Positions 24,361 to 32,420 of a stretch of 64,000 bases of DNA are shown one piece after another; positions within the stretch are counted from its first letter, which is position 1; each line of letters begins with the position of its first letter. Location of the stretch: positions 1 to 64,000 of the forward strand of contig CAKTXZ010000001.1 in the NCBI GenBank assembly GCA_934632155.1, written 5' to 3'. The notes below the pieces were generated by a model. The model was given only the letters and a program-made list of their open reading frames with translations, ran no database searches and was not told where the DNA came from. Source of the stretch: an uncultured Clostridia bacterium (GTDB lineage: Bacteria > Bacillota > Clostridia > Christensenellales > Aristaeellaceae). Both the position numbers and the translations under genes were made by a program.

Positions 24361-25737
24361 TTATTGCGCCTTGGAAAGCTCGCCGCCGGAGAGGCCGGGG
24401 CGGTTTATCTGGGCGCGGTAGCAATGCACGAAATACAGAATCTCCGCAACGGCGGTGATTGTCCATGAGAAAATGTAGAGCAGGTAGAGCGACGGCAGCG
24501 TGTGAAAATGCGCGAAGACGGTATAAATCCACACGACGCGGAAAACGCACGAGCCCATCATCACGATAATCGTAGGCACAAGGCTTTTGCCCAGCCCGCG
24601 GGAGGCGGCGATGGTGTTGTCCATGAACGCGGAGAAGGCGTAGGAAAACGCCATGACCTGCAGGCGGCGGATGCCCTCGTCGATGACGGCGGAATCCGGC
24701 GTAAAGAGGGCGAGAAACTGCCGCCCGAAGAGCAGCAGCAGCGCGCCGAGCACCGCGCCCGCGCCGAAGGAATAGGCAAGGCTGACGAAATAGCTTTGAA
24801 GCACGCGCTTGCGCCTGCCTGCGCCCAGGTTCTGGCTCATGAAGGTGGAGCAGGCAATGTAGAACGCCGCCATCACGTCGTATACCAGCGAATCGGCGTT
24901 GGCGGCGGCGGAATTGCCGTCCACCACGATAGCGTCAAAGGAATTCACGCCCGACTGAATAAACAGGTTGGCAATGGCGAAAATGGCGTTTTGAAACCCG
25001 GCGGGAACGCCCATGGAAAGCAAAAGCCGCGCTTTGTCCGGCGTGATACGCAGCGCCTGCGGCATAAAGCGGCAGGCGTCCTCCCGCTTTGAAAGCGCGA
25101 GCACCACCAGCACGGCCGACAGCCATTGCGACGCGGCGCTGGCGATGCCTACGCCCGCCACGCCCAGCCCGCATACGACCACGAAGAACAGGTTCAGCAC
25201 CACGTTCAAAACGCCCGCCGAGGCCAGAATGATCAGCGGCCTTTTCGTGTCGCCCGTCGCGCTGAGCACGCCGTTGCCGAAATTGTATACGGCCAGCGCC
25301 GGCATGCCCAAGAAATAGATGCGCAGGTACAGCGTCGCGTCGACAATCAGCTCGTCCTTCGTATGGATGAGCCGAAGCAGCGGCACGGCGAAGAATTCGC
25401 CGATGGCCAATGCGGCCACGCCCGCGAACAGGCACAGCAGCGCCGCCGTGTGCACTGTTTGAGATACGTCGTCCCCCTGCCGCGCGCCCAGATAGCGCGC
25501 CGCAATCACGTTTACGCCGCTGCCCATGCCGATCAGGAAGCCGGTGAAGAGCGAAACCAGAATCACCGTCGAGCCGACGGAGCCCAGCGCATGGGAACTG
25601 ACAAACTGGCCGACCGTGGCCAGATCCGCCATGTTAAAGAGCACCTGAAGAATGTTGGAAAGCATCAGCGGCAGGCTGAAGAGCAGAATATCCCTGCCGA
25701 GCCGGCCGTTGGTCATGTCAATCTGCGCGCGCCGCAT
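24361..25737 (-). CDS. MATE family efflux transporter (second)
   Basis: The 458-residue polytopic protein begins TNGRLGRDILLFSLPLMLSNILQVLFNMADLATVG, a classic MATE start, and has a second half beginning with a GVPAGFQNAIFAIANLFIQ segment. It would export organic cations or metabolites by ion exchange. The ATG at 25737 is preceded by GCGGAGGTCGGT; longer readings upstream overlap the trmB promoter region. It is only distantly similar to the MATE at 15193-16563. Confidence 0.92.
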   Translation of the reverse strand: MRRAQIDMTNGRLGRDILLFSLPLMLSNILQVLFNMADLATVGQFVSSHALGSVGSTVILVSLFTGFLIGMGSGVNVIAARYLGARQGDDVSQTVHTAALLCLFAGVAALAIGEFFAVPLLRLIHTKDELIVDATLYLRIYFLGMPALAVYNFGNGVLSATGDTKRPLIILASAGVLNVVLNLFFVVVCGLGVAGVGIASAASQWLSAVLVVLALSKREDACRFMPQALRITPDKARLLLSMGVPAGFQNAIFAIANLFIQSGVNSFDAIVVDGNSAAANADSLVYDVMAAFYIACSTFMSQNLGAGRRKRVLQSYFVSLAYSFGAGAVLGALLLLFGRQFLALFTPDSAVIDEGIRRLQVMAFSYAFSAFMDNTIAASRGLGKSLVPTIIVMMGSCVFRVVWIYTVFAHFHTLPSLYLLYIFSWTITAVAEILYFVHCYRAQINRPGLSGGELSKAQ

Positions 25738-25828
25738 ACCGACCTCCGCAAGCGAAAAAGAATGCCCCTTACATTTCTGCAAATGGCGACGCAGAATATT
25801 CGACGCGTTTCGTGCTTCTCCTGCCGGG

Positions 25829-25857
25829 TTGACGGGAAAAAGAAAATGATTTACAAT
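25829..25857 (+). promoter_or_regulatory. Promoter for trmB
   Basis: TTGACG (25829-25834), a 17-bp spacer and TACAAT (25852-25857), 34 nt before the start. Confidence 0.78.
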
Positions 25858-25891
25858 AACCTTCACCACGAAGGGGAAGGCGGAAAGGCAC

Positions 25892-26566
25892 ATGCGCATG
25901 CGGAGCAAGAAATGGGTCAAGCCGGAATTGGACGCGTGTCCTTATTATCGCGACGAGCCGGCGGAATGCAGGGGGCGTTGGGCGGCGCAGTTCAAAGCGC
26001 AGCAGCCCATCTGGCTGGAGCTTGGCTGCGGCAAGGCCGTTTCGACAGCGCAAATGGCGTATGAGCATCCGCAGATTAATTTTCTGGCGGTGGACGTGGC
26101 GTCCGTGATTCTGGGCGTGGCGCGGCGGAATATTCAGGCGCGCTACGGCGATAAGCCGGTGGATAATATCGTGCTTACGCATTTCGACGTGTTCTGGCTC
26201 GACCGCTTCATGAGCCCGCCGGATCAGGCGGACAGGATTATCATTTCCTTTTGTAATCCGTGGTCGAAGCGGAAGAGCCAGTTCAAGCGCCGCCTGACGC
26301 ATCCGCATCAGCTGATGCTTTACCGCAAAATTCTGCGGCCGGGCGGGGAGATTTATTTCAAAACGGACGACGACGCGCTCTTTGACGCGTCCAGAGAATA
26401 TTTCGCCGCCTGCGGCTTTGCTGAAAAATATATGACGCGGGATCTGCACGCGTCGGGCTTTTCGCCCAACTATGTCAGCGAGCATGAGCGGCTTTTTTCC
26501 CAGCAGGGCGTGCCGATCAAGTTTTTGATCGCTCAAATGGTCGATTTGCCGGAGAACGCGGAATAA
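25892..26566 (+). CDS. trmB: tRNA (guanine-N7-)-methyltransferase
   Basis: The 224-residue protein has a Rossmann-type SAM site (WLELGCGKAVSTAQMA) and TrmB landmarks: a variant of the catalytic loop (FCNPWSKRKSQFKRRLTH, where DPWPKKRH is usual), LRPGGEIYFKTDD, and the C-terminal SPNYVSEHERLF. It methylates G46 of tRNA. GGAAAGG lies upstream of the first of two close ATGs (25892 and 25898). The gene is monocistronic, with its own promoter and terminator. Confidence 0.92.
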   Translation: MRMRSKKWVKPELDACPYYRDEPAECRGRWAAQFKAQQPIWLELGCGKAVSTAQMAYEHPQINFLAVDVASVILGVARRNIQARYGDKPVDNIVLTHFDVFWLDRFMSPPDQADRIIISFCNPWSKRKSQFKRRLTHPHQLMLYRKILRPGGEIYFKTDDDALFDASREYFAACGFAEKYMTRDLHASGFSPNYVSEHERLFSQQGVPIKFLIAQMVDLPENAE

Positions 26567-26691
26567 AGCGGTTCCGCCGTATTCCTTTGGCCGAACCGGA
26601 ACGAAAATGGTTTCCGACAGCGCCGCGCTTCCGCCTGACTCCCGAGGATAACGGAAGCAAGCATGGCATAAACGCTTCGCCGCGCGGCAGC

Positions 26692-26714
26692 CGCCCGTGC
26701 GCCGGGCGTTTTTT
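26692..26714 (+). terminator. Terminator after trmB
   Basis: CGCCCG / CGGGCG with a 5-nt loop and six T residues. Confidence 0.8.
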
Positions 26715-26765
26715 GTTTTATAAATAGATGCAATTTTGCGCGTAATGGAGCGCCCATGACCGGGT

Positions 26766-27047
26766 CTATAGGTCGGAGGCGCGCGCCCATGCGTCGGCGA
26801 ACGTGTTGAGCTCCTCCGCCAGCTTACGCAGCGAGGCGATGTCCTCCTGCGCGTCGTCGGGGATGAGCGCGTCCTGCGCGAAGCCCTGCGACTGCGCGTA
26901 TTCGATGGTGAGCGTGCATAGCTTCAGCTTGTAAATTACGTTGGCAATTTCATCCCTTGGGGGCGTGTCCGCCATGGCCAGCCGGTAAAAGCGCGCGCTT
27001 TGCGTCAGCAGGGAATGCGCCAGCAGCCTGAGCGTGTTTTGCTTCAT
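26766..27047 (-). CDS. Small protein of unknown function (93 residues)
   Basis: I do not recognise this protein. It is mostly helical by composition (LRLLAHSLLTQSARFYRLAM, LRKLAEELNTFADAWARA), with no membrane segment or catalytic motif. AAGGAGGAAGAAGG before the ATG supports translation. It diverges from a 59-residue Arc-like regulator across an AT-rich 129-bp intergenic region, so shared regulation is likely. Confidence 0.7.
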   Translation of the reverse strand: MKQNTLRLLAHSLLTQSARFYRLAMADTPPRDEIANVIYKLKLCTLTIEYAQSQGFAQDALIPDDAQEDIASLRKLAEELNTFADAWARASDL

Positions 27048-27176
27048 CCTTCTTCCTCCTTGTAATTGCTATTTGCAATTATTCTGATTATAATTTGCAA
27101 CCGTTATGCACATTATATCATACTATTCTGATATTGTAAATCCGAATGGAGCTATTCATTTGGAGGTTTCGAGGAA
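27048..27176. promoter_or_regulatory. AT-rich divergent control region
   Basis: This stretch is far more AT-rich than its surroundings. It contains TTTGCAA twice (near 27070 and 27095) and ATTCTGAT twice (near 27080 and 27123). The repeats could be operators for the adjacent ribbon-helix-helix protein. GATTATAATTTG and ATTATATCATAC offer -10-like hexamers. Confidence 0.5.
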
Positions 27177-27356
27177 ATGAAGGGGTTAACCATCCGAATC
27201 GATGAGGAGCTGCTGGATAAGCTGCATGTGGTGGCGGATTACGAGGGACGGTCGGCGAACGGTCAGGTGATTATTTTGATTCGGCGCTGCGTGGAGGCGT
27301 ACGAGCGCAAAAACGGCCCGATCAGCGTGCGCCGGGACGCAAGGGAAGGGCGCTGA
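27177..27356 (+). CDS. Arc-like ribbon-helix-helix DNA-binding protein (59 residues)
   Basis: The frame starts KGLTIRIDEELLDKLHVVADYEGRSANGQ and continues VIILIRRCVEAYE, the beta-strand followed by two helices of Arc/MetJ/CopG repressors. Arc itself is 53 residues, so the length fits. GGAGG (27161-27165) lies 11 nt before the ATG. It diverges from the 93-residue unknown gene. It may regulate itself and that neighbour. An antitoxin role is possible, but the neighbour does not resemble a known toxin. Confidence 0.85.
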   Translation: MKGLTIRIDEELLDKLHVVADYEGRSANGQVIILIRRCVEAYERKNGPISVRRDAREGR

Positions 27357-27370
27357 GGCGCGAAACGGCG

Positions 27371-27416
27371 TGGGGGAGCTGTTCTTGACAGGAAGAACGG
27401 TTCCCTCCTTTTTATG
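27371..27416 (+). terminator. Terminator after the Arc-like gene
   Basis: GGAGCTGTTCTT and AAGAACGGTTCC pair with few mismatches, followed by CTCC and TTTTT. Confidence 0.65.
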
Positions 27417-27493
27417 TCCGTTTGTGCCTGCAAGCGCCGCTTTCGCATGGCTTTTCAGGCTTCTGGGCACACTGCCAAGGGAGGCGTAGCGCG

Positions 27494-28054
27494 ATGCGAT
27501 GGAAAAAAGCGGCGGAAACATGGGGCGTGTATGGGCTGGCGCTGCTGTGCGCGGCGGTCATTTTATTTTCGGCATGGTGGACGCGCGGACAGGACGCAGC
27601 GGAGCGGCAGGCGCTCTCCGACGGCAGTCAGCGCCTGCAGGATGTTACCGCATCGCCCGCGCCGCCGCGCCTTGTGCGGCCATGCGCAGGCGAGCTTGTG
27701 CGCGGCTTTGACGCAGCGCCGGTGTTTTTTGCGCAGAGCGGCCTGTGGCAGATTCACCCGCGGCTGGATTTCGCCGCGCCCGCCGGTACGCCGGTGCGCG
27801 CCATGCTGCCCGGCACGGCGACGCCGCTGGACGGCGGCGTGCGCGTTGAGCACGCGGACGGCAGCGAAAGCGTTTACCACGGCGTAACCGGCCTGCGTGT
27901 GGAGGCCGGCGCGTCCGTGCGCGCAGGCGATGTGCTGGGCGTCACGGCGGGCGCTGTGCCCGGGGAGGGCAAGGGCTGCGTCTGCGTCGCGCTGTATCGC
28001 GACGGCGTGCCGGTCGACTACGCTGCTTTGCTGGTTGACAAAAACGAAAAATGA
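27494..28054 (+). CDS. Membrane-anchored M23/LytM-like protein (SpoIIQ-like)
   Basis: The 186-residue protein has a short cytoplasmic N-terminus, one transmembrane helix (GLALLCAAVILFSAWW) and an outside domain of the M23 (LytM) fold. The first zinc motif is present as HPRLDFA (HxxxD). The second histidine motif, usually LHFEV, reads VCVAL, so metal binding is probably lost. Loss of catalysis is known in Bacillus SpoIIQ, the forespore half of the engulfment channel. The SpoIIQ call is by topology and degeneration only; spoIIIA genes are not in the window. GGGAGGCG precedes the ATG at 27494. Confidence 0.68.
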   Translation: MRWKKAAETWGVYGLALLCAAVILFSAWWTRGQDAAERQALSDGSQRLQDVTASPAPPRLVRPCAGELVRGFDAAPVFFAQSGLWQIHPRLDFAAPAGTPVRAMLPGTATPLDGGVRVEHADGSESVYHGVTGLRVEAGASVRAGDVLGVTAGAVPGEGKGCVCVALYRDGVPVDYAALLVDKNEK

Positions 28055-28131
28055 GCATAAAATAAATCAATCAATCATAAATTTAGAAAATGTGATTGAA
28101 ATATATAAAAACGTGTTATTTTGGAGGGCGT

Positions 28132-29937
28132 ATGTGCGGAATTGTGGGGTATATAGGCGATCGTCAGGCGCAGCCGGTGCTGCTGGAGGGGCTGCGGCGG
28201 CTGGAATACCGCGGGTATGACAGCGCGGGCATTGCGGTGATGGACGGAGGGCATATCGCGCTGCGCAAGTGCGCCGGCCGTATCGCGGACCTGACGCGCC
28301 TGACGGATGCGAACCCGCTTCGGGGCACGGCGGGCATCGGGCATACGCGCTGGGCGACGCACGGCGAGCCGAGCGATCTGAACGCCCATCCGCATACCGA
28401 TATGAAGGGCGATCTGGCGGTGGTGCATAACGGCATCATCGAAAACCACGCGCAGCTGCGCGCCTTCCTCACGGAAAAGGGCTGCCGCTTCGTCAGCCAG
28501 ACGGATACCGAGGTGGCGGCGCATTTGCTCCATTGGCTGTATGCGGGCGATATGCTTTCCGCGCTGCATCAGGCGCAGACGTATATGACGGGCAGCTATG
28601 CGCTGGCGGTTATCAGCGAAAGCGAGCCGGACGCGGTGTACTGTGTGCGGCAGGGCGGGCCGCTGGTGATCGGCGTGGGCAAGGGCGAAATGCTGCTGGC
28701 GTCGGATATTCCGGCGCTGCTGCCCTATACGCGGGAAATGCTGATCCTCGAGGACGGAGAAAGCGCGGTGATTACGCGGGGCGGCGCGACGGTCTACGAC
28801 GCGCTGGGACACAAAAAAACGCCTGCGTCCTGTCATGTGGAATGGGACGCCGCGTCGGCGGAAAAGGGCGGCTATGCGCATTTCATGCTCAAGGAAATTC
28901 ATGAGCAGCCCGCCGCCGTGGCGGGCACGCTGCATGCCTACTATGGGCGCGACGGCATGGCGGAAATGCTGCCCTTCCTGCCTGAACGGCTGGATTTTAT
29001 CGCCTGCGGCACGGCGTATCACGCGGGGCTGGTGGGCGCGCATTATATGGCTGCGCTGGCGGGCGTGGAAAGCGTGGCGCACATCGCCAGCGAATACCGC
29101 TACGCGCCGCGCTTTTCGCATCCCGGCGAGGCCGTGATGGCCATCAGCCAGAGCGGCGAAACGGCGGACACGCTGGCCGCGCTGCGGGCGGCGGCGGAAG
29201 GGGGCGCGCGTACCGTTGCGCTGACCAATACCGTGGGCAGCACGCTCAGCCGCGCCGTGGAGCGCGCGCTGCTGACCTATGCCGGCCCTGAGATCGCCGT
29301 GGCCAGCACCAAGGCCTACATTACGCAGATCGAGACGCTGCTGCTGCTGGCCGTCTCCATCGGGCACAGGAAGGGAACGCTCAGCGCCGCGCGCGCCAAG
29401 GCGCTGCTGGACGGGCTGGAGGCGCTGCCGGAGAAAATGGCCGGCGTGCTGCGCGACGCGGAGCCCATCCAGCATTATTGCGACCGGCATATGAACGAGC
29501 GGCTGATGTTCTTTCTGGGACGCGGCGTGGATTGGGCGCTGGCGATGGAAGCATCGCTCAAGCTCAAGGAGGTTTCCTACCTGCCCTGCGAGGCCTACGC
29601 CGCCGGGGAAATGAAGCACGGCGCGATTGCGCTGGTCGAGCCGGGCACGCCGGTCTTCGCCATCTGCACGCAGGAGACGCTGCTGGAAAAGACGCTTTCC
29701 AACCTGCGAGAGACGAAGGCGCGCGGGGCGGAGACGGTGTGCGTCTGCCCGGAAAGCTTTGCCCTTCGCGCCGCGCAGGAGGCCGACGCCGTCTGGACGG
29801 TGCCCGACGCCGATCCCTGCCTGCTGCCGCTGCTGGCGATGCTGCCTATGCAGCTTCTGGCCTATCATATGGCCGTCGCGCAGGGACGCGATGTGGATAA
29901 GCCGCGGAATCTGGCCAAATCGGTTACGGTGGAATAA
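28132..29937 (+). CDS. glmS: Glutamine--fructose-6-phosphate aminotransferase (isomerizing)
   Basis: The 601-residue enzyme begins MCGIVGYIGDRQAQ with the catalytic Cys right after Met. Then come the class II glutaminase domain (GHTRWATHGEP, VVHNGIIENH) and two SIS isomerase domains (CGTAYHAGL, ISQSGETADT, STKAYITQIE, KEVSYLPCEAYAAGEMKHG), and it ends KPRNLAKSVTVE, the canonical C-tail. It makes glucosamine-6-phosphate, the substrate of GlmM. TGGAGGG is just upstream. Only 77 AT-rich nucleotides separate it from the previous gene, too short for a glmS ribozyme. Confidence 0.97.
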   Translation: MCGIVGYIGDRQAQPVLLEGLRRLEYRGYDSAGIAVMDGGHIALRKCAGRIADLTRLTDANPLRGTAGIGHTRWATHGEPSDLNAHPHTDMKGDLAVVHNGIIENHAQLRAFLTEKGCRFVSQTDTEVAAHLLHWLYAGDMLSALHQAQTYMTGSYALAVISESEPDAVYCVRQGGPLVIGVGKGEMLLASDIPALLPYTREMLILEDGESAVITRGGATVYDALGHKKTPASCHVEWDAASAEKGGYAHFMLKEIHEQPAAVAGTLHAYYGRDGMAEMLPFLPERLDFIACGTAYHAGLVGAHYMAALAGVESVAHIASEYRYAPRFSHPGEAVMAISQSGETADTLAALRAAAEGGARTVALTNTVGSTLSRAVERALLTYAGPEIAVASTKAYITQIETLLLLAVSIGHRKGTLSAARAKALLDGLEALPEKMAGVLRDAEPIQHYCDRHMNERLMFFLGRGVDWALAMEASLKLKEVSYLPCEAYAAGEMKHGAIALVEPGTPVFAICTQETLLEKTLSNLRETKARGAETVCVCPESFALRAAQEADAVWTVPDADPCLLPLLAMLPMQLLAYHMAVAQGRDVDKPRNLAKSVTVE

Positions 29938-30030
29938 GATCGGACTGCCGAAAAAATCTTTTCGACAGCCTGCAGGCGCAGGGCGCTCTTGCGTTTTTGC
30001 ATGTCAAAAAACTACGTTTTGGATACGCTT

Positions 30031-30067
30031 GGGGCTGTGAAAGAACCAAACGTTCATTCGCAGCCCC
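30031..30067. repeat. Long near-perfect hairpin
   Basis: GGGGCTGTGAAAGAAC pairs with GTTCATTCGCAGCCCC with two mismatches. It lies between glmS and a transposase remnant and could be a terminator without T-run or an element end. Confidence 0.6.
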
Positions 30068-30151
30068 ATTACAATTTGATCTCCGGCAAACCGATGAAAG
30101 AAAAAAGCGTACAATACCCCCTTGCCCCCAGAGAAAGCGTCCAAGGAGCCT

Positions 30152-30514
30152 TCAGGCAGCGTACTGTTTTTTCATGGTTTTGTTGCAGCGCTTGTAGAGG
30201 TTGTGACCGATAGAAACGAGAAGAACCTCCGGCCTGACGGAATTGAGCCCTCTGCGCACGATTCACCTGTACCCTCGGTCGTATTTCATAACGCCGAATG
30301 TGCCCTCTGGCTGAATCGAACGGTTCATTCTCAGCAGTGCGCCGTGGATACTGTTCAGATGATCCAGCGCCTCCCGGCGCATCGCGGTCAGCCCCCGGTT
30401 GACTCGTACCGTTCGGTTCTTCGGCGCCTTTTTGCATTCAGACGCAAAAGCTGAAAGAAATACTGGCATTTGCCCCTGCCGTGGCGTATAATATCTTTGT
30501 GGCGTTGTTTTCAT
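30152..30514 (-). pseudogene. IS1182-like transposase, C-terminal remnant
   Basis: The minus strand encodes the C-terminal part of an IS1182-family transposase: KNRTVRVN, then RMNRSIQPEGTFGVMKYDRGYR, a TGA in frame (where an Arg is expected), then IVRRGLNSVRPEVLLVSIG and a basic end KKQYAA before a stop at 30152. The N-terminal half is missing, and the start of the preserved part does not fit the family. It is therefore an inactive relic. No intact terminal inverted repeats are evident. Confidence 0.78.
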
Positions 30515-30539
30515 TTCAACTAAATTATATCACACAAAA

Positions 30540-30573
30540 AAGGATTTGTCCCGCTTGCGGGCTCCAAATCCTT
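30540..30573. terminator. Hairpin beside the transposase remnant
   Basis: AAGGATTTG / CAAATCCTT is a 9-bp perfect stem with an inner CCCGC/GCGGG helix. A second hairpin, TCAAGGGGC / GCCCCTTGA followed by TTTTC, lies at 30618-30667. Both are terminator-like. The rest of 30574-30790 shows no gene. Confidence 0.55.
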
Positions 30574-30792
30574 CTTTGTCGTGTTGGGGCCTTTTTTCAC
30601 AGGCTCGTTTTTGTGTGTCAAGGGGCCGCTTTTGGGGTCGCGCAGCGCCGGCGCGCCCCTTGATTTTCAATCATCCGCGCGGGAAACCGATCGGCTGATA
30701 TGCGGGGAGGACGGTTCTTTGCTTTCCATTTGCGACAGGATGATTTTTTGCCGTGAACTGCCGTCGTCTCCTGCGTGGATTCGCGTTTTTTC

Positions 30793-30821
30793 TTGCCTTT
30801 TTCGGCATGAAGCGATATAAT
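30793..30821 (+). promoter_or_regulatory. Promoter for the nucleoside-type ABC operon
   Basis: TTGCCT (30793-30798), a 17-bp spacer and TATAAT (30816-30821), 52 nt before the start. Confidence 0.78.
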
Positions 30822-30872
30822 AAAAATTAAGATGACTTTTTGTCGACTGGTAAGGAAAGGGAGCGTGGTATT

Positions 30873-32420
30873 ATGCCAACCGAGGCCCCGTACGTGATTG
30901 AAATGCTGAATATCACCAAGGAATTCCCGGGCATCAAGGCGAACGACGACGTGACGCTGCGCCTGCGAAAGGGTGAGATTCATGCGCTGTTGGGCGAAAA
31001 CGGCGCGGGAAAAAGCACGCTGATGAGCATCCTGTTCGGCCTGTATCAGCCGGACGCGGGAGAAATCCGCAAGGACGGGAAGGTTGTTCAGATCAATAAC
31101 CCCAACGACGCGACGGCGCTGCACATCGGCATGGTACACCAGCATTTCAAGCTGATCGACGTGTTCACCGTGCTGGACAACATCATTCTGGGCGCGGAGG
31201 ACGTAAAGTGCGGCTTCCTGCAGAAGAAGGAAGCGCGCCGGAAGGTGAGCGAGCTGTCCGAGCGCTATGGGCTGGCGGTTGATCTGGACGCGAAGGTAGA
31301 GGATATCACCGTGGGCATGCAGCAGCGCGTTGAGATTCTCAAGATGCTCTATCGCGATAACGAGGTATTGATTTTTGACGAGCCGACGGCCGTGCTCACG
31401 CCGCAGGAAATAGACGAGCTGATGGAAATCATGCGCGGGCTGGCGCGGGAGGGAAAATCCATCCTGTTTATTTCCCATAAGCTCAACGAGATTATGGCGG
31501 TTTCCGACCGCGTGACGGTGCTGCGCAAGGGGCGCTGCATCGGCACGGTGAACACCGCCGAAACGACGAAGGAAAAGCTTTCCCGCATGATGGTGGGGCG
31601 GCCTGTGCAGCTGGTTGTGGAAAAGGACGAAGCGCGGCCGGGCGACGTGATCCTGGAGGTGCGCGACCTTTGCGCGCGCTCCAAGCTGTATAAGCGCAAC
31701 GCGGTGAAGAACGTTTCCTTCGATGTGCGCGCGGGCGAGATTGTGTGCATCGCGGGCATCGACGGCAACGGCCAGACGGAGCTGGTGCAAGCCCTGACCG
31801 GGCTGGAGAAGCCGAGCGGCGGCATGATTCTGTTCAACGGCCGCAACATTACCCACGCCTCCGTTCGAGAACGCAGCAAGGCCGGCATCAGCCATATCCC
31901 GGAGGATCGGCATAAATTCGGCCTGATTTTGGATTTTACGCTGGAGCAGAATCTGGTGCTGCAGCGGTATTATGAGCCGCAATTCCAGAATATGGGCTTC
32001 ATTCGCTTTGAGGCCGTGCGTCAGCATGCGCGGGAATTGATCGACCAATTCGACGTTCGCTCCGGTCAGGGGCCTGTGACCAAGGTTCGCAGCATGTCGG
32101 GCGGCAACCAGCAAAAGGCGATCATCGCGCGCGAGATCAACCGCGATCTGCCGCTGATTGTTGCGGTGCAGCCCACGCGCGGGCTGGACGTGGGCGCGAT
32201 CGAATATATTCACAGCAGGCTGGTCGCTCAGCGCGACGAGGGCAAGGCGGTGCTGCTGGTGTCGCTGGAGCTGGATGAGGTCATGAACCTCTCCGACCGG
32301 ATTTTGGTGATGCACAGCGGCGAAATCGTAGGCGAATTTGATCCCAAGCAGATCACGGTGGAGGAATTGGGGCTTTATATGGCGGGCGCGAAGCGTCAGG
32401 AAAGGAGCGAGCAGGAATGA
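30873..32420 (+). CDS. nupO: ABC transporter ATP-binding protein, nucleoside (NupO/YufO) type
   Basis: The 515-residue protein has two ABC domains in tandem. The first has Walker A GENGAGKST, a divergent signature (ITVGMQQRVEI) and Walker B LIFDEPTAVL. The second has a Walker A-like GIDGNGQTE and signature MSGGNQQKAI. This is the pattern of ATPases serving BmpA-type purine nucleoside importers. The stop overlaps the first permease (ATGA at 32417-32420). A GGAAAGGGAG stretch upstream supports the ATG at 30873. Confidence 0.9.
   Translation: MPTEAPYVIEMLNITKEFPGIKANDDVTLRLRKGEIHALLGENGAGKSTLMSILFGLYQPDAGEIRKDGKVVQINNPNDATALHIGMVHQHFKLIDVFTVLDNIILGAEDVKCGFLQKKEARRKVSELSERYGLAVDLDAKVEDITVGMQQRVEILKMLYRDNEVLIFDEPTAVLTPQEIDELMEIMRGLAREGKSILFISHKLNEIMAVSDRVTVLRKGRCIGTVNTAETTKEKLSRMMVGRPVQLVVEKDEARPGDVILEVRDLCARSKLYKRNAVKNVSFDVRAGEIVCIAGIDGNGQTELVQALTGLEKPSGGMILFNGRNITHASVRERSKAGISHIPEDRHKFGLILDFTLEQNLVLQRYYEPQFQNMGFIRFEAVRQHARELIDQFDVRSGQGPVTKVRSMSGGNQQKAIIAREINRDLPLIVAVQPTRGLDVGAIEYIHSRLVAQRDEGKAVLLVSLELDEVMNLSDRILVMHSGEIVGEFDPKQITVEELGLYMAGAKRQERSEQE

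Noticed and set aside
28055..28131. Possible glmS ribozyme upstream of glmS
   Set aside because: Only 77 AT-rich nucleotides are available and none of the conserved ribozyme core is visible.
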